DNA of 54,269 nucleotides from Humibacillus sp. (GTDB lineage Bacteria; Actinomycetota; Actinomycetes; Actinomycetales; Dermatophilaceae), in contig JAKDLG010000016.1 of the NCBI GenBank assembly GCA_030452985.1, forward strand, positions 1-54,269, written 5' to 3'. The notes under the pieces were generated by a model that ran no database searches, was not told the origin of the DNA, and saw only the letters and a list, made by a program, of their open reading frames with translations. Of the stretch, positions 12,382 to 21,486 are shown piece after piece; position 1 is the first letter of the stretch; every line of letters begins with the position of its first letter. Position numbers and translations under genes: made by a program.

Positions 12382-13251
12382 TCAGCCGGAGCTGCTGGGA
12401 TCAGCCAGCGCCTCGGCGATCATCCGGTGCCCCTGAGCCTCGAACGACCCGTCACCGACCTGGTGGGCCCACGTGGCGGTGCCGATGGCCTCATGGACCC
12501 GGGTGCGGAACCACGCGGTCGCGCTGTCCGCCTCGTTGGTGCGAGGGTCGCTTACGTAGCCGACGAGAAAGGCAGCTTCGAGGCGCGGGTCGCGCCGAAA
12601 CTCCTGGGCCGCGAGGCGGGTCAGGTCGCTCATCGCCGGCCGCAGAGCCGCACGACCGAGGTCGATGACGCGAACCTCATCGTGGTGCACGAGCCAGTTG
12701 CGTGGCTGCCAGTCACCGTGGGTCGGCACGAGACGGGCCGGCGGCGTCGGCCACGAACCGATCTCGGCCCTCAGCCGTTCCACCGTCTCGTCGTCGATGC
12801 GGTGCGGCTGCCGCAGCCACCAGAGAGACTTCTCGTTCGCGGTGGCCTCGTAGTCGCCGTCGATCGCACCCGGCTGGTTGTGCATCCTGTCCAGCAGCTC
12901 ACCGGCCTGTCGGTACACCTCGGGTTCGTCGGCCGCCGGCGAGTCGAGCACCAGTGTTCCGGGCAGGTACCGGGTGACGAGCAGCCCGGCCGCGAGGTCG
13001 TGATGCACGAGCACGGGGGCGCGCCCGATCGAGGTCCAGGGTGACAGCCACTTCTGGTGCGCCTCGATCTCGCGAGAAAGGTGACCGTCGCCGGCTCCCG
13101 CGGCCTTGACGATGTACCTGCATCCGGAGTGCACCACCTCGAGCACCTGGGTCTCGACGAGGCCCCAGCTGTGGTCGTGCACGACGATGGAGCCGGGCAG
13201 CCACCGCGCCAGAATCGTCTGCTGCTCGCCCGAGAGGCTGCTGAAGTCCAC
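12382..13251 (-). CDS. Aminoglycoside/choline-kinase-like phosphotransferase
   Basis: About 289 residues. It carries the kinase-like motifs HGDWQPRNWLV (catalytic loop, HGDxxxxN) and VIDLGRA (metal-binding Asp), with CRYIVKAAG as the probable ATP-binding Lys strand. The APH fold covers small-molecule kinases as well as antibiotic-modifying enzymes, so the substrate is unknown. GTG 13251 is preferred: the protein begins sensibly (DFSSLSGEQQTILARWLPG), and a TATCGT box on the minus strand lies 6 nt upstream, as in other leaderless genes here. The open frame runs up to 13749 but that part is antisense to the S9 peptidase gene. It is convergent with the RluA gene, which ends 2 bases away, and divergent from the peptidase. 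Confidence 0.85.
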   Translation of the reverse strand: MDFSSLSGEQQTILARWLPGSIVVHDHSWGLVETQVLEVVHSGCRYIVKAAGAGDGHLSREIEAHQKWLSPWTSIGRAPVLVHHDLAAGLLVTRYLPGTLVLDSPAADEPEVYRQAGELLDRMHNQPGAIDGDYEATANEKSLWWLRQPHRIDDETVERLRAEIGSWPTPPARLVPTHGDWQPRNWLVHHDEVRVIDLGRAALRPAMSDLTRLAAQEFRRDPRLEAAFLVGYVSDPRTNEADSATAWFRTRVHEAIGTATWAHQVGDGSFEAQGHRMIAEALADPSSSG

Positions 13252-13313
13252 CGCGCCACGATAGGGGAGGCGCGGCTGGTCCGACCCAGAAGGCCCCGAC
13301 CTAGAGTGAACAG
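13252..13313. promoter_or_regulatory. Divergent leaderless promoter pair
   Basis: Only 62 bases separate the divergent phosphotransferase and S9 peptidase genes. TATCGT (minus strand, 13258-13263) lies 6 nt before the GTG on one side and TAGAGT (13302-13307) lies 6 nt before the ATG on the other. Neither start has a Shine-Dalgarno. No strong -35 is visible. Confidence 0.5.
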
Positions 13314-15410
13314 ATGGACACACCCCCCGTCGCCCGCCGTTCGTCGACCACCCGCGAGCACCACGGCGACCGCTTCGACGACCCGTACGCCTGGATGGCC
13401 GATCGGGAGTCCACCGAGTTCGTCGACCTCCTCGCGCGTGAGAACGCCTGGGCCGTCGAGCAGACCGCTCACCTGAAGCCGCTGGCCGACACCATCTACG
13501 AGGAGTTCCGCTCACGCATCGAGGAGACCGACCTGTCGGTGCCGGTGCGCCACTCCCGGTGGTGGTACTACACGCGCACCATCGAGGGGCAGCAGTACTC
13601 CGTCGAGGGCCGCGTGCTCGCCGAGCAGCATCCCGAGCGGCCCAGTCTCGACGGTGACGGTGCCCCCTCCGGCGAGGAGGTGCTGCTCGACCAGAACGCC
13701 GAGTCGGTGGGCCACGAGTTCTTCGGCGTCGGCGCCAGTGAGGTGTCACCGGACGGTGATGTGCTGGCCTACGCGGTCGACCTCGCCGGTGACGAACGCT
13801 ATGACCTGCGGGTCAAGCGCATCGCGACCGGCGAGCTGCTCGACGACGCGGTGAAGCGCACCGGTGGGTCGCTGGCGTTCTCACTCGACGGTCGTCAGCT
13901 GTTCTACACCCGCGTCGACGACGCCTGGCGCCCGCACCAGGTGTGGCGGCACGAGATCGGCACCCCGACCGTCGACGACGTGCTCGTGCACGACGAGCCC
14001 GACGAGCGGTTCTTCGTCGGGGTCGGCAACTCCCGCGACGACCGTCAGATCGTCATCGCCATCGGCAGCAAGACCACCTCGGAGTACCGGCTGGTCGACG
14101 CGGCCGACCCGCTGGCGGCACCGCGCGTCGTCGCGGCCCGTCGGCAGGGAGTGGAGTACGACATCGAGCCCGTCGGCGACCAGCTCTTCGTCGTGCACAA
14201 CGCAGGCCGGGTCAACTTCGAGCTCGCCGTCGCCCCCATCACGAGCACGACGCACGACGACTGGATGCCGCTGTCGGTCACGAGCGATGACGAGTACGTC
14301 ACCGGCGTCGACGGGTTCGACGACTTCATCGTCGTGACGCTCCGGCGCTCGGGCGGCACCGGCATCCGCATCGTGCTGCGCGACGCGACGTCGCCGAACG
14401 GGCTGGGGGAGAGCCACGACATCTCGCTCGGCGAACCGATCCACACGCTGCACGTCGCCTCGAACCCCGAGACGTACACTCCGAGTCTGCAGATCGTTCA
14501 CGAGTCGCTCGTCACCCCCCGGATGGTCGAGGACTACGACGTGCGCTCGCGAACCGTCACCCTGCTCAAGGCGCAGCACGTGCGCGGCGACGTCGACCTC
14601 GGGCAGTACCGGCAGCGGCGCGAGTGGGCCACCGCTGCCGACGGCACCCGCATCCCGATCTCGATCGTGCACCGGCACGACGTCGTGGCCGACGGCACGG
14701 CGCCCGGTCTGCTGCACGGCTACGGCGCCTACGGCATCCCGAGCGACCCGTGGTTCTCGGTGCTGCGACTCTCGCTTCTCGACCGGGGCTGGGTCTTCGC
14801 CATCGCGCACGTTCGCGGCGGCTCCGAGATGGGCCGCTCGTGGTACGACGACGGCAAGCTCGACCGTAAGGCCGCGACGTTCGACGACTTCGTCGCCTGT
14901 GCCGACCACCTGCGTGCCACGGGCGTCGTCGACCCGAACCGGCTTGCGGCCGAGGGTGGTTCAGCCGGAGGGCTGCTCATGGGCGCGGTGGTCAACCGCG
15001 CGGCCGACCGGTTCCGTTTCGTGCACGCCTCGGTACCGTTCGTCGACCCACTGACCACGATCCTCGACCCGTCGATGCCGCTGACCGTGATCGAGTGGGA
15101 GGAGTGGGGCAACCCGCTCGACGACGCCGACGCCTACTCCCTGATGCAGAGCTACGCGCCCTACGAGAACGTCTCGGCGCAGCACCCGAGCCTGCTGGTC
15201 ACCACCAGCCTCAACGACACGCGCGTCTACGCGACCGAGCCGGCGAAGTGGGTGGCGGCGCTGCGCCACGAGGCCGAGGGGCATCCCGATGCCGCTCCCG
15301 TGCTCTTCCGCACCGAGATGGCCGGCGGTCACGGCGGTCAGTCGGGCCGCTATGACACGTGGCATCAGTGGGCATGGGAGACAGCGGTACTCATCGACCA
15401 GACCGTCTGA
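13314..15410 (+). CDS. ptrB: S9 prolyl oligopeptidase family, oligopeptidase B-like
   Basis: 698 residues. The N-terminal beta-propeller domain (about 70-420) is followed by the alpha/beta-hydrolase domain with GGSAGG (nucleophile near Ser550), SLNDTRV (Asp near 635) and AGGHGGQSGR (His near 673). The order and the DPYAWM start are those of oligopeptidase B, a cytosolic serine peptidase cleaving short peptides after basic residues. No signal peptide is present. The ATG has no Shine-Dalgarno but a TAGAGT box 6 nt upstream. Length agrees with the family. Confidence 0.93.
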   Translation: MDTPPVARRSSTTREHHGDRFDDPYAWMADRESTEFVDLLARENAWAVEQTAHLKPLADTIYEEFRSRIEETDLSVPVRHSRWWYYTRTIEGQQYSVEGRVLAEQHPERPSLDGDGAPSGEEVLLDQNAESVGHEFFGVGASEVSPDGDVLAYAVDLAGDERYDLRVKRIATGELLDDAVKRTGGSLAFSLDGRQLFYTRVDDAWRPHQVWRHEIGTPTVDDVLVHDEPDERFFVGVGNSRDDRQIVIAIGSKTTSEYRLVDAADPLAAPRVVAARRQGVEYDIEPVGDQLFVVHNAGRVNFELAVAPITSTTHDDWMPLSVTSDDEYVTGVDGFDDFIVVTLRRSGGTGIRIVLRDATSPNGLGESHDISLGEPIHTLHVASNPETYTPSLQIVHESLVTPRMVEDYDVRSRTVTLLKAQHVRGDVDLGQYRQRREWATAADGTRIPISIVHRHDVVADGTAPGLLHGYGAYGIPSDPWFSVLRLSLLDRGWVFAIAHVRGGSEMGRSWYDDGKLDRKAATFDDFVACADHLRATGVVDPNRLAAEGGSAGGLLMGAVVNRAADRFRFVHASVPFVDPLTTILDPSMPLTVIEWEEWGNPLDDADAYSLMQSYAPYENVSAQHPSLLVTTSLNDTRVYATEPAKWVAALRHEAEGHPDAAPVLFRTEMAGGHGGQSGRYDTWHQWAWETAVLIDQTV

Positions 15411-15478
15411 CCCGGGGCCAGTTGTCGGCTCACACCGGGCAGTAGGACGGGCACGGTGTGGACACCTTCGAATTCAGG

Positions 15479-16240
15479 TCAGAGGAGGCCACTGACCTTA
15501 CGTACTGCCTCGGTTCGGCTGGCGGCGTGCAGTCGTAGGAAGATGTTCTCGAGGTGCTTGCGTACGGTCGCTTCCGACAGGCCGAGCATGCGTGCGATCT
15601 GGGCGTTGCTGGCGCCGAGCGAGACGCGCCGCAGCACCTCCCACTGTCGGGGGGTGAGCTCAGGCGCCCCGTCGAGTTCGTGTTGGCGCCGAACGTGCAG
15701 CTCGGCCAGGTGCGGCCGGATCAGCTTCACGATGCTGACCTCCCGGTCCGTGAAGTCCGGCCCGCTCGACCGGAAGAGCAGCAACCGTCGGTCGAGGATG
15801 CCGAAGGGCTGCATGGCCGCGAGCATCTCGTGCCGCATCCCCCAGTCGGCCATGACCTTTCCCATCGGGTAGCTGCGGTACTCGCGGTCACCGAAACGGT
15901 CGGAGGTGCGCTGGACCCGGGTGTAGTCGGGTGAGTCCCCGCCCGAGCATCCGCCGGGCATCCAGTACGCGGCCCAGAAGCGCGCGGTGTCCTCAGGGTC
16001 GGGGTCCTCGTCTGCGTCGTTGTCGACCGTCTCGATCTCGCCGGCCGCGAGGGTGAGGGTCCGGCAGGATCGGCGCGGCACGTCCATGAGCTGGAACGTC
16101 AGGTCATCGCAGGGGACCAGTTCGGCCAGGCCGCGCAGCACCCCGGAGTAGAAGATCTCGGTGTCGTCTGCAGCTTTCGCCGACTCGATGATCTCAAGGA
16201 TTCGGGCGATGTCGCTGGTGCGCACATCTGACTCGCTCAT
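15479..16240 (-). CDS. LuxR-type transcriptional regulator
   Basis: About 253 residues. The C-terminal 65 residues form a LuxR/GerE helix-turn-helix: ELTPRQWEVLRRVSLGASNAQIARMLGLSEATVRKHLENIFLRL in overlapping pieces. The N-terminal 180 residues look like a GAF-type sensory domain (LRGLAELVPCDDLTFQLMD). ATG 16240 is chosen over the longer frame because the protein starts naturally (MSESDVRTSDIARIL) and a TACGCT box sits 6 nt upstream, again a leaderless layout. It is divergent from the small secreted protein, and the shared intergenic region carries GTTGTC repeats and a 21-bp perfect palindrome, plausible operators. Confidence 0.88.
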   Translation of the reverse strand: MSESDVRTSDIARILEIIESAKAADDTEIFYSGVLRGLAELVPCDDLTFQLMDVPRRSCRTLTLAAGEIETVDNDADEDPDPEDTARFWAAYWMPGGCSGGDSPDYTRVQRTSDRFGDREYRSYPMGKVMADWGMRHEMLAAMQPFGILDRRLLLFRSSGPDFTDREVSIVKLIRPHLAELHVRRQHELDGAPELTPRQWEVLRRVSLGASNAQIARMLGLSEATVRKHLENIFLRLHAASRTEAVRKVSGLL

Positions 16241-16314
16241 CAGTCGAGCGTACGCCGACGCGGCAGTGCTGAATATGCGCCTTTGCGCGTACGCGATAGA
16301 CCGCATTCCCAAGT

Positions 16315-16345
16315 GTTGTCGCTGTTGTCATCGTTGCAGGACAAC
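16315..16345. repeat. GTTGTC repeats upstream of the LuxR and secreted-protein genes
   Basis: GTTGTC occurs at 16315-16320 and again at 16324-16329 (9-bp period), and the inverted copy GACAAC lies at 16340-16345. The position between divergent genes suggests regulator binding, possibly by the LuxR protein encoded alongside. This is inference. Confidence 0.4.
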
Positions 16346-16366
16346 ATGCGTGAACCGTTCACGCAT
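16346..16366. promoter_or_regulatory. 21-bp perfect palindrome, candidate operator
   Basis: Two 10-bp arms, ATGCGTGAAC and GTTCACGCAT, flank a central C without mismatch. It lies 20 nt before the start of the small secreted-protein gene. Its core GAACCGTTC is the exact reverse complement of GAACGGTTC, the unit repeated in tandem upstream of the FAD oxidoreductase, so the same regulator may act at both sites. Confidence 0.6.
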
Positions 16367-16385
16367 CACGGAAGGAAACCTGATC

Positions 16386-16865
16386 ATGGTGAACCACAGC
16401 ATCATCCGTATCACCGGCCTCGTCTCGGCTCTTTTCGTCGGGCTGGTCATGTCAGCCGGGAGCGCCCTCGCGGTGCGGCCTCGTGACCCCAGCGTCGGGG
16501 GTGAGCCCGCGCCGACGCCAGTACCTGCTCCGGCGTTCGAGGTCTTCGGCCAGACCTGGCAGCTCGCCCTGGCGATCGTGGTCGCCGGCATCGCCGTGGT
16601 CGCGCTCTTGGACACCACGACCTGGCTACGACCCCTGGCTCCGGGTTTAGCCACGCCTCTGGTGGTCCGCGCGGGGCCGGTGTGGGGGGCGCCCCACCAC
16701 GCTCAGCGGCAGACCGGCGGAGGACTGAGCGGCTCACGTCGTGCTTTACGCCATCAGCCGGCTCTTCTCGATCTTCATGGTCGGTATCGCCGATCGGGTG
16801 GATGCCAGAAGGAGTTTGGACGTACCTTGGCGGCAAGGGATGGTTTCAAGAGAGTGCCACGATGA
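16386..16865 (+). CDS. Small secreted or membrane protein, C-terminus doubtful
   Basis: The ATG follows GGAAGGAAACC, a good Shine-Dalgarno. Residues 1-29 form a clear signal peptide ending SAGSALA. A Pro-rich spacer (PAPTPVPAPA) and a membrane segment (WQLALAIVVAGIAVVALL) follow, so the first ~85 residues look real. The remainder to residue 159 (Arg/Gly/His-rich, up to 16865) looks like out-of-frame translation, so the true gene may end earlier through a frameshift, or the 3' part may be decayed. A putative second hydrophobic frame (LYAISRLFSIFMVGIADRV) overlaps at 16741. Function unknown; perhaps an exported peptide controlled by the neighbouring regulators. Confidence 0.55.
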   Translation: MVNHSIIRITGLVSALFVGLVMSAGSALAVRPRDPSVGGEPAPTPVPAPAFEVFGQTWQLALAIVVAGIAVVALLDTTTWLRPLAPGLATPLVVRAGPVWGAPHHAQRQTGGGLSGSRRALRHQPALLDLHGRYRRSGGCQKEFGRTLAARDGFKRVPR

Positions 16866-19800
16866 TCGCAACCATGCGGATCGACCTACTGGGTGGGGTC
16901 GAGATCTCCGGCGCAGACCCGGCCCGGGTACAGGGGTCTTCTCGCGCAGTGTCGTTGCTGGCCTATCTGGTGTCGCAGGCCGGCACTCCGCAGAACCGGG
17001 CCCACCTGGCGGGGGTGCTGTGGCCGGAGTCGGAGGGGGCTCAGGCGCGCACCAACCTTCGTCGCGAGCTGCATCACCTACGTGCCCTGCTGGGCGAGCG
17101 CGCCAGCCTCCACGTCGACGGTGCCTCCTTGTGCTGGCGACCCGAACCGGACGTCGCGGTTGACGTTCCCGATTTTGTTGCGGCCTGCCGCGACGCGATC
17201 ACGGCCATCGAACTGGAGCAGTCGCAGGCCGTCGACATCCACGGTGGACGGGCGCTGGCCTTGTTCCGTGGGCCGTTCCTGCCGGGTTGCTACGACGACT
17301 GGGCGCTCACCGTCCGGGAGCACCTGGGACGCACCTGTGTGGACCTGTGCGATCGGGCGGCCGATTACTGGCTGACCCACTGCGACCCGGAGTCTGCGCT
17401 CGTCTTCGCGCGACGACGAGTGCTGTTGGAGCCGTTGGAGGAACCGGGATATCGCCTCCTGATGCAGGCTCAGCGGGCGGCGGGAGATCGGTCAGGGGCC
17501 ATGCGCACCTATCACCGGTGCGCTTCGCTCCTGGAACGCGAGCTCGGCGTCGGACCATCGCCGGCGACCCGGGCAGAGCTCGATGCCGCGCTGGCCGATC
17601 GGGGGAGGGAGTGGGGCGACGCCTCGATCAGGGCCGTCGACCTCTCGCCGCCGGCGTTGTCGCCGGATCTGGTCGGGCGGGAGCCCGAGCGTCGGTGGCT
17701 GGGGTCCGCGTGGGAGGCAGCTCAGAAGCGTCCAGGGTTCCTCGTCGTGACGGGTGACGCCGGGGTCGGTAAGACCCGACTGATATCTGAGTTCGCAGGC
17801 GCGGTAGAGAAGCTGGACGCTCTCGTTCTGACCACGCGCTGCTTCGCGGCCACCGGTGGGGTTCCCTTGGCGCCCGTCGCAGACTGGCTACGCCACCCGC
17901 ACCTGCGTGCAGCGACCAGGCGGCTCGATCCGGTCTGGCTCACCGAGGTACACCGGCTCGTCCCTGAGGGTGAGAGCCTGGCTGAGCCGGGTACGGGGGC
18001 GCGCGCGAAGGTGGATGCCTGGCAACGGGTGCGCTTCTTCGAGGGCCTGGCGCGTGCCTTCCTCGCCGTCGATCGCCCGCTTCTGCTGATCGTCGATGAT
18101 CTCCAGTGGTGCGACAAGGCGACGATGGAGTGGCTGTCGTTCCTGATGTCGTATGCGGGCTCTACCCCGCTGCTCGTTGCCGCGACGGCGCGCGAGGACG
18201 AGCTGGACCGCAACGACCTCTCGGGTGCGCTGCAGAAGATGGGAGGAGCCGGCCAGGCCGAGGTCAGAAGAATAGACAACCTCTCTCCCTCAGACGCCGG
18301 CCGGCTGGCGCAGCGCGTCGTCGGTCGCGCTGTGGCCGACGACGAGCTGAGCCTCCTGATGTCGGCGACGGCGGGCAACCCCTTCTACCTGGTCGAGGCC
18401 TTGCGAGAGGCCGCCTCCTCACCGGGACCGATCGAGGGCAGTGATCTGCACCGCGTCCTGACGGGCCGGTTGGCGCGCTTGTCCGAGCCGGCCCAAGAGC
18501 TGCTCGGCCTGGCTTCGGCGGTCGGCCGCGACTTCACCATCGACCTGCTGATCGAGGCGTCCGACCTCGACGAGGGCACGGTGGTCCGGTTGGTCGACGA
18601 GCTGTGGCGTCAGCGAATCCTCCAAGAACACGGACGGGGGTACGACCTCTCTCACGACCTGCTCCGCACGGCGGCCTACGGCGCCATCAGCCCGCCCCAT
18701 CGTTGGCTGCTCCATCGCCGGCTCGCCCAGGCCCTGGAGCTGCTCTACGCCGACCGCATCGACGTGGTGGCAGCCCAGCTCGCCGAACAGTATGACCGGA
18801 GCAACCGGCCGGAACGCGCCCTGCCGTACTACGAGCGCGCAGCCCGCCAAGCCACCTCCGTCTTCGCTCTTTCGGAAAGTGTCCGTCTCTGGCAGCGATG
18901 CCTGAGACTCCTCGGCGAGCTTCCACCCGGCAAGCAGCGCGACGAACGAGAGCTGGGGGTGCTGCTGGAGCTGCTCCCCCCCATGAACGCCTGGCGCGGC
19001 TACGCCTCGACCACGCTGGAGAAGTACGAGCGGCGCACGGCAGCACTCGGCGAGCGTCTGGGGCTCGTCGAGGTTCGGTGTACGGCTGCGATCGCCCTCT
19101 TCGCCACCACCTACGTCCAGGGCCACATCGCAGAAGCACACGGATGGGGAACGCAGTCGCTCACCCTGTCTGAGCAGTGCCCCGACCTCACTGCCCAGGC
19201 CCACCTGGCCGTCGCAGGGTCGGGGCTGGCGCTCGGCTTGCTCCAGCTGGCCGACGGGCACTTCCGGCTGGCGTGTGAGCTGTCTGGTGAGTCCGACTCG
19301 TTGCCGATCGGCACCCGCACCGACGTGCTCGCCAGGGGTTGGTGGGCGCACGGGCGCTGGCTGCTCGGTGACGAAGCCGGCGCTGTCGCGACCAGCGCCG
19401 AGAACGTAGACAATGCCCGCCTCATCGACCATCCCTACTCGCTGGCGGTGGCCCTGTCGTACGCCGCGGTCACCCATCAGCTGCTCGGGGACCGTTCTCG
19501 GATGGCGGGTGTACTGGCCGAGCTGACCGAGGTCTGCGACCGCTACGATTTCGCGTACTACCGCGACTGGGCGAGGGTTCTCACCGGTTGGACCCAGCCG
19601 GGGCCCACCGGGGTGCGCAACGCAAAGCTCGGAATCGAGTCACTCGAGCGGGACGGCTCGCTGGCCCGGATGCCGTACTGGCTCAGCCTGCTCGCCGACC
19701 TGCACTGCCGTCAGGGGAACATCTCGGCCGCCCGAGCGACCCTGGACGCGGCCGTCGCGTCCGCCACAGAGCACGACGACCGGTGGTGGCTGCCGGAGGT

Positions 19801-19942
19801 CCTACGCGCCCGGGCGGCGCTGGACCCGCTCTCACGAGCACTCCCACGACTCGCGCAGGCCGTCGCCCTGGCCGAGTCGCAGTCGAACGTGCCGCTGCTG
19901 AACCGCTGTCGCGACGACCTTGAGGCTCGCGGGCAGTCGTGA
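16862..19942 (+). CDS. SARP/BTAD-type regulator with AAA ATPase and TPR-like region
   Basis: About 1026 residues from ATG 16862 (a second ATG, 16874, gives MRIDLLGGVEI and is equally possible). Order: winged-helix OmpR-like DNA-binding domain (about 5-90), bacterial transcriptional activator domain (about 95-240, with LRRELHHLRALLG and LLMQAQRAAGDRSGAMRTYHR), AAA/NTPase domain with Walker A GDAGVGKT near residue 298 and Walker B LLIVDDLQW near 410, then a helical TPR-like half (about 620-1026). This is the AfsR/large-SARP arrangement. Such proteins activate nearby genes by binding direct repeats spaced 11 bp. Two exact 11-bp repeats lie 33 bases after its stop, in the promoter of the FAD oxidoreductase, which is therefore a likely target. 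Confidence 0.9.
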   Translation: MIATMRIDLLGGVEISGADPARVQGSSRAVSLLAYLVSQAGTPQNRAHLAGVLWPESEGAQARTNLRRELHHLRALLGERASLHVDGASLCWRPEPDVAVDVPDFVAACRDAITAIELEQSQAVDIHGGRALALFRGPFLPGCYDDWALTVREHLGRTCVDLCDRAADYWLTHCDPESALVFARRRVLLEPLEEPGYRLLMQAQRAAGDRSGAMRTYHRCASLLERELGVGPSPATRAELDAALADRGREWGDASIRAVDLSPPALSPDLVGREPERRWLGSAWEAAQKRPGFLVVTGDAGVGKTRLISEFAGAVEKLDALVLTTRCFAATGGVPLAPVADWLRHPHLRAATRRLDPVWLTEVHRLVPEGESLAEPGTGARAKVDAWQRVRFFEGLARAFLAVDRPLLLIVDDLQWCDKATMEWLSFLMSYAGSTPLLVAATAREDELDRNDLSGALQKMGGAGQAEVRRIDNLSPSDAGRLAQRVVGRAVADDELSLLMSATAGNPFYLVEALREAASSPGPIEGSDLHRVLTGRLARLSEPAQELLGLASAVGRDFTIDLLIEASDLDEGTVVRLVDELWRQRILQEHGRGYDLSHDLLRTAAYGAISPPHRWLLHRRLAQALELLYADRIDVVAAQLAEQYDRSNRPERALPYYERAARQATSVFALSESVRLWQRCLRLLGELPPGKQRDERELGVLLELLPPMNAWRGYASTTLEKYERRTAALGERLGLVEVRCTAAIALFATTYVQGHIAEAHGWGTQSLTLSEQCPDLTAQAHLAVAGSGLALGLLQLADGHFRLACELSGESDSLPIGTRTDVLARGWWAHGRWLLGDEAGAVATSAENVDNARLIDHPYSLAVALSYAAVTHQLLGDRSRMAGVLAELTEVCDRYDFAYYRDWARVLTGWTQPGPTGVRNAKLGIESLERDGSLARMPYWLSLLADLHCRQGNISAARATLDAAVASATEHDDRWWLPEVLRARAALDPLSRALPRLAQAVALAESQSNVPLLNRCRDDLEARGQS

Positions 19943-19974
19943 CGCAGGAGTGTTCGCGCCGTAAGTATCCCGGC

Positions 19975-20007
19975 CGAACGGTTCCCGAACGGTTCCCCGC
20001 CTAGCGT
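19975..20007 (+). promoter_or_regulatory. Tandem 11-bp repeats plus -10 box (SARP-type promoter)
   Basis: CGAACGGTTCC occurs twice with no gap (19975-19985 and 19986-19996), then TAGCGT at 20002-20007. If the core is read as GAACGGT, the second core ends exactly 8 nt before the -10 hexamer, the spacing described for SARP activators. The FAD oxidoreductase ATG lies about 50 nt downstream. Confidence 0.65.
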
Positions 20008-20055
20008 CGTCGACGAAGCATCCGGATCACGTCAGGCCGAGCAGAGGAATCACCC

Positions 20056-21486
20056 ATGACCAGCACGATTGCACTCGACAACACCAGCACGCGGCCCGTC
20101 AACGTCCCCTACGGTGAGCTCGCCGCCCTCACCCGCGGCCCGCTGATCCTGCCTGACAGTGACGACTATGACGAGGCCCGCGCCGTCTACAACGCCATGA
20201 TCGACCGGCACCCTGCCGCCGTGCTGCGGTGCCACGACGTCGCCGACGTGGTGGCCGGGGTCCGGTTCGCCCGCGACCACGGCCTCGATCTGGCGGTTCG
20301 GGGCGGCGGCCACAACGCGGCCGGCCTCGGCGTCTGGGACGACGCCCTGGTGCTCGATCTGGCGCCGATGCGCAGCACCACGGTAGACCCGGCCGCCGGA
20401 ACGGTCCGCGTCGACGGCGGCTGCACCTGGGGTGACGTCGACCATGCCACCGTTGCGTTCGGGATGGCTACGCCGTCGGGCTTCCTGGCCAGCACCGGTG
20501 TCGGAGGTCTGACCCTCGGTGGCGGTATCGGCTACCTCACGCGCCGGTTCGGGCTCACCGTCGACAACCTGCTGGGCGCCGACGTCGTACTCGCCGACGG
20601 GTCTCTCGTCCGCGCCGACGCCCAGACCCATCCCGACCTGTTCTGGGCGCTGCGCGGCGGCGGCGGCAACTTCGGCGTCGTCACCTCCTTCACGTTCCGG
20701 TGCCACCAGATCGGTGACCATGGAACGGTCTTCGCCGGCCCCGTCCTCTACGACCTGGCCGACACCCGCGAGGTGATGCAGTGGTACCGCGAGTTGCAGC
20801 CCAGCCTGCCCGAAGAGCTCAACGGCTGGATCGCGGTGCTCACCGTCCCCCCGGTGGCCCCGTTTCCCGAGAACCTGTGGGGGCGCAAGGTGTGCGGGAT
20901 CGTCTGGTGCTACACCGGCCCGCTCGAGAAGGCCGAGGAGGTCACCGCCCCGGTTCGCGAGTTCGGGTCGCCGTTGCTGGTCGGCCTGCACGAGGTGCCG
21001 TTCAACGGGCTGCAGCAGTTCTTCGACGGGCTCTACCCGTCTGGTCTGCAGTGGTACTGGCGGTCCGACTTCTGCACCGAGATCAGCGACGCCGCGATCG
21101 CGGTCCACGAGAAGTACGGTGCTCTCCTTCCCAGCGGGCACTCCACGATGCACATGTACCCGGTCGGGGGCGCCGCCGCCCGGGTCCCCGCGAACGCCAC
21201 CGCGTTCGCGCATCGCGAGGGAGGGTGGGCGGCCGTGATCGTCGGGGTCGACCCCGACCCCGCCAACGCGGAAACGATCTCGGCGTGGGCGAAGGCGTAC
21301 TGGAGGGAACTACACCCCACCGCGGCGTCCGGGACCTACGTGAACTTCTTGATGAACGAAGGCGCCGACCGGGTCCGTGACTCCTACGGCGCGAACTACC
21401 CGAGACTGGCGTCGATCAAGCATCGCTACGACCCCGACAACCTCTTCCACGTCAACCAGAACATTCCGCCCGACGGCTCGTCATGA
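20056..21486 (+). CDS. FAD-linked oxidoreductase, berberine-bridge-enzyme-like
   Basis: 476 residues. The PCMH-type FAD-binding domain includes VRGGGHNAAG, with His86 in the position of the covalent FAD-His bond, GVGGLTLGGGIGYLTRRFGLT, and ALRGGGGNFGVVTSF. The C-terminal BBE motif is YDPDNLFHVNQNI. Homologues oxidise sugars, alkaloids or polyketide intermediates with O2, giving H2O2. The substrate here is unknown. The Shine-Dalgarno is GAGGA. Position directly after the SARP gene and behind SARP-like repeats suggests regulated secondary or oxidative metabolism. Confidence 0.92.
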   Translation: MTSTIALDNTSTRPVNVPYGELAALTRGPLILPDSDDYDEARAVYNAMIDRHPAAVLRCHDVADVVAGVRFARDHGLDLAVRGGGHNAAGLGVWDDALVLDLAPMRSTTVDPAAGTVRVDGGCTWGDVDHATVAFGMATPSGFLASTGVGGLTLGGGIGYLTRRFGLTVDNLLGADVVLADGSLVRADAQTHPDLFWALRGGGGNFGVVTSFTFRCHQIGDHGTVFAGPVLYDLADTREVMQWYRELQPSLPEELNGWIAVLTVPPVAPFPENLWGRKVCGIVWCYTGPLEKAEEVTAPVREFGSPLLVGLHEVPFNGLQQFFDGLYPSGLQWYWRSDFCTEISDAAIAVHEKYGALLPSGHSTMHMYPVGGAAARVPANATAFAHREGGWAAVIVGVDPDPANAETISAWAKAYWRELHPTAASGTYVNFLMNEGADRVRDSYGANYPRLASIKHRYDPDNLFHVNQNIPPDGSS

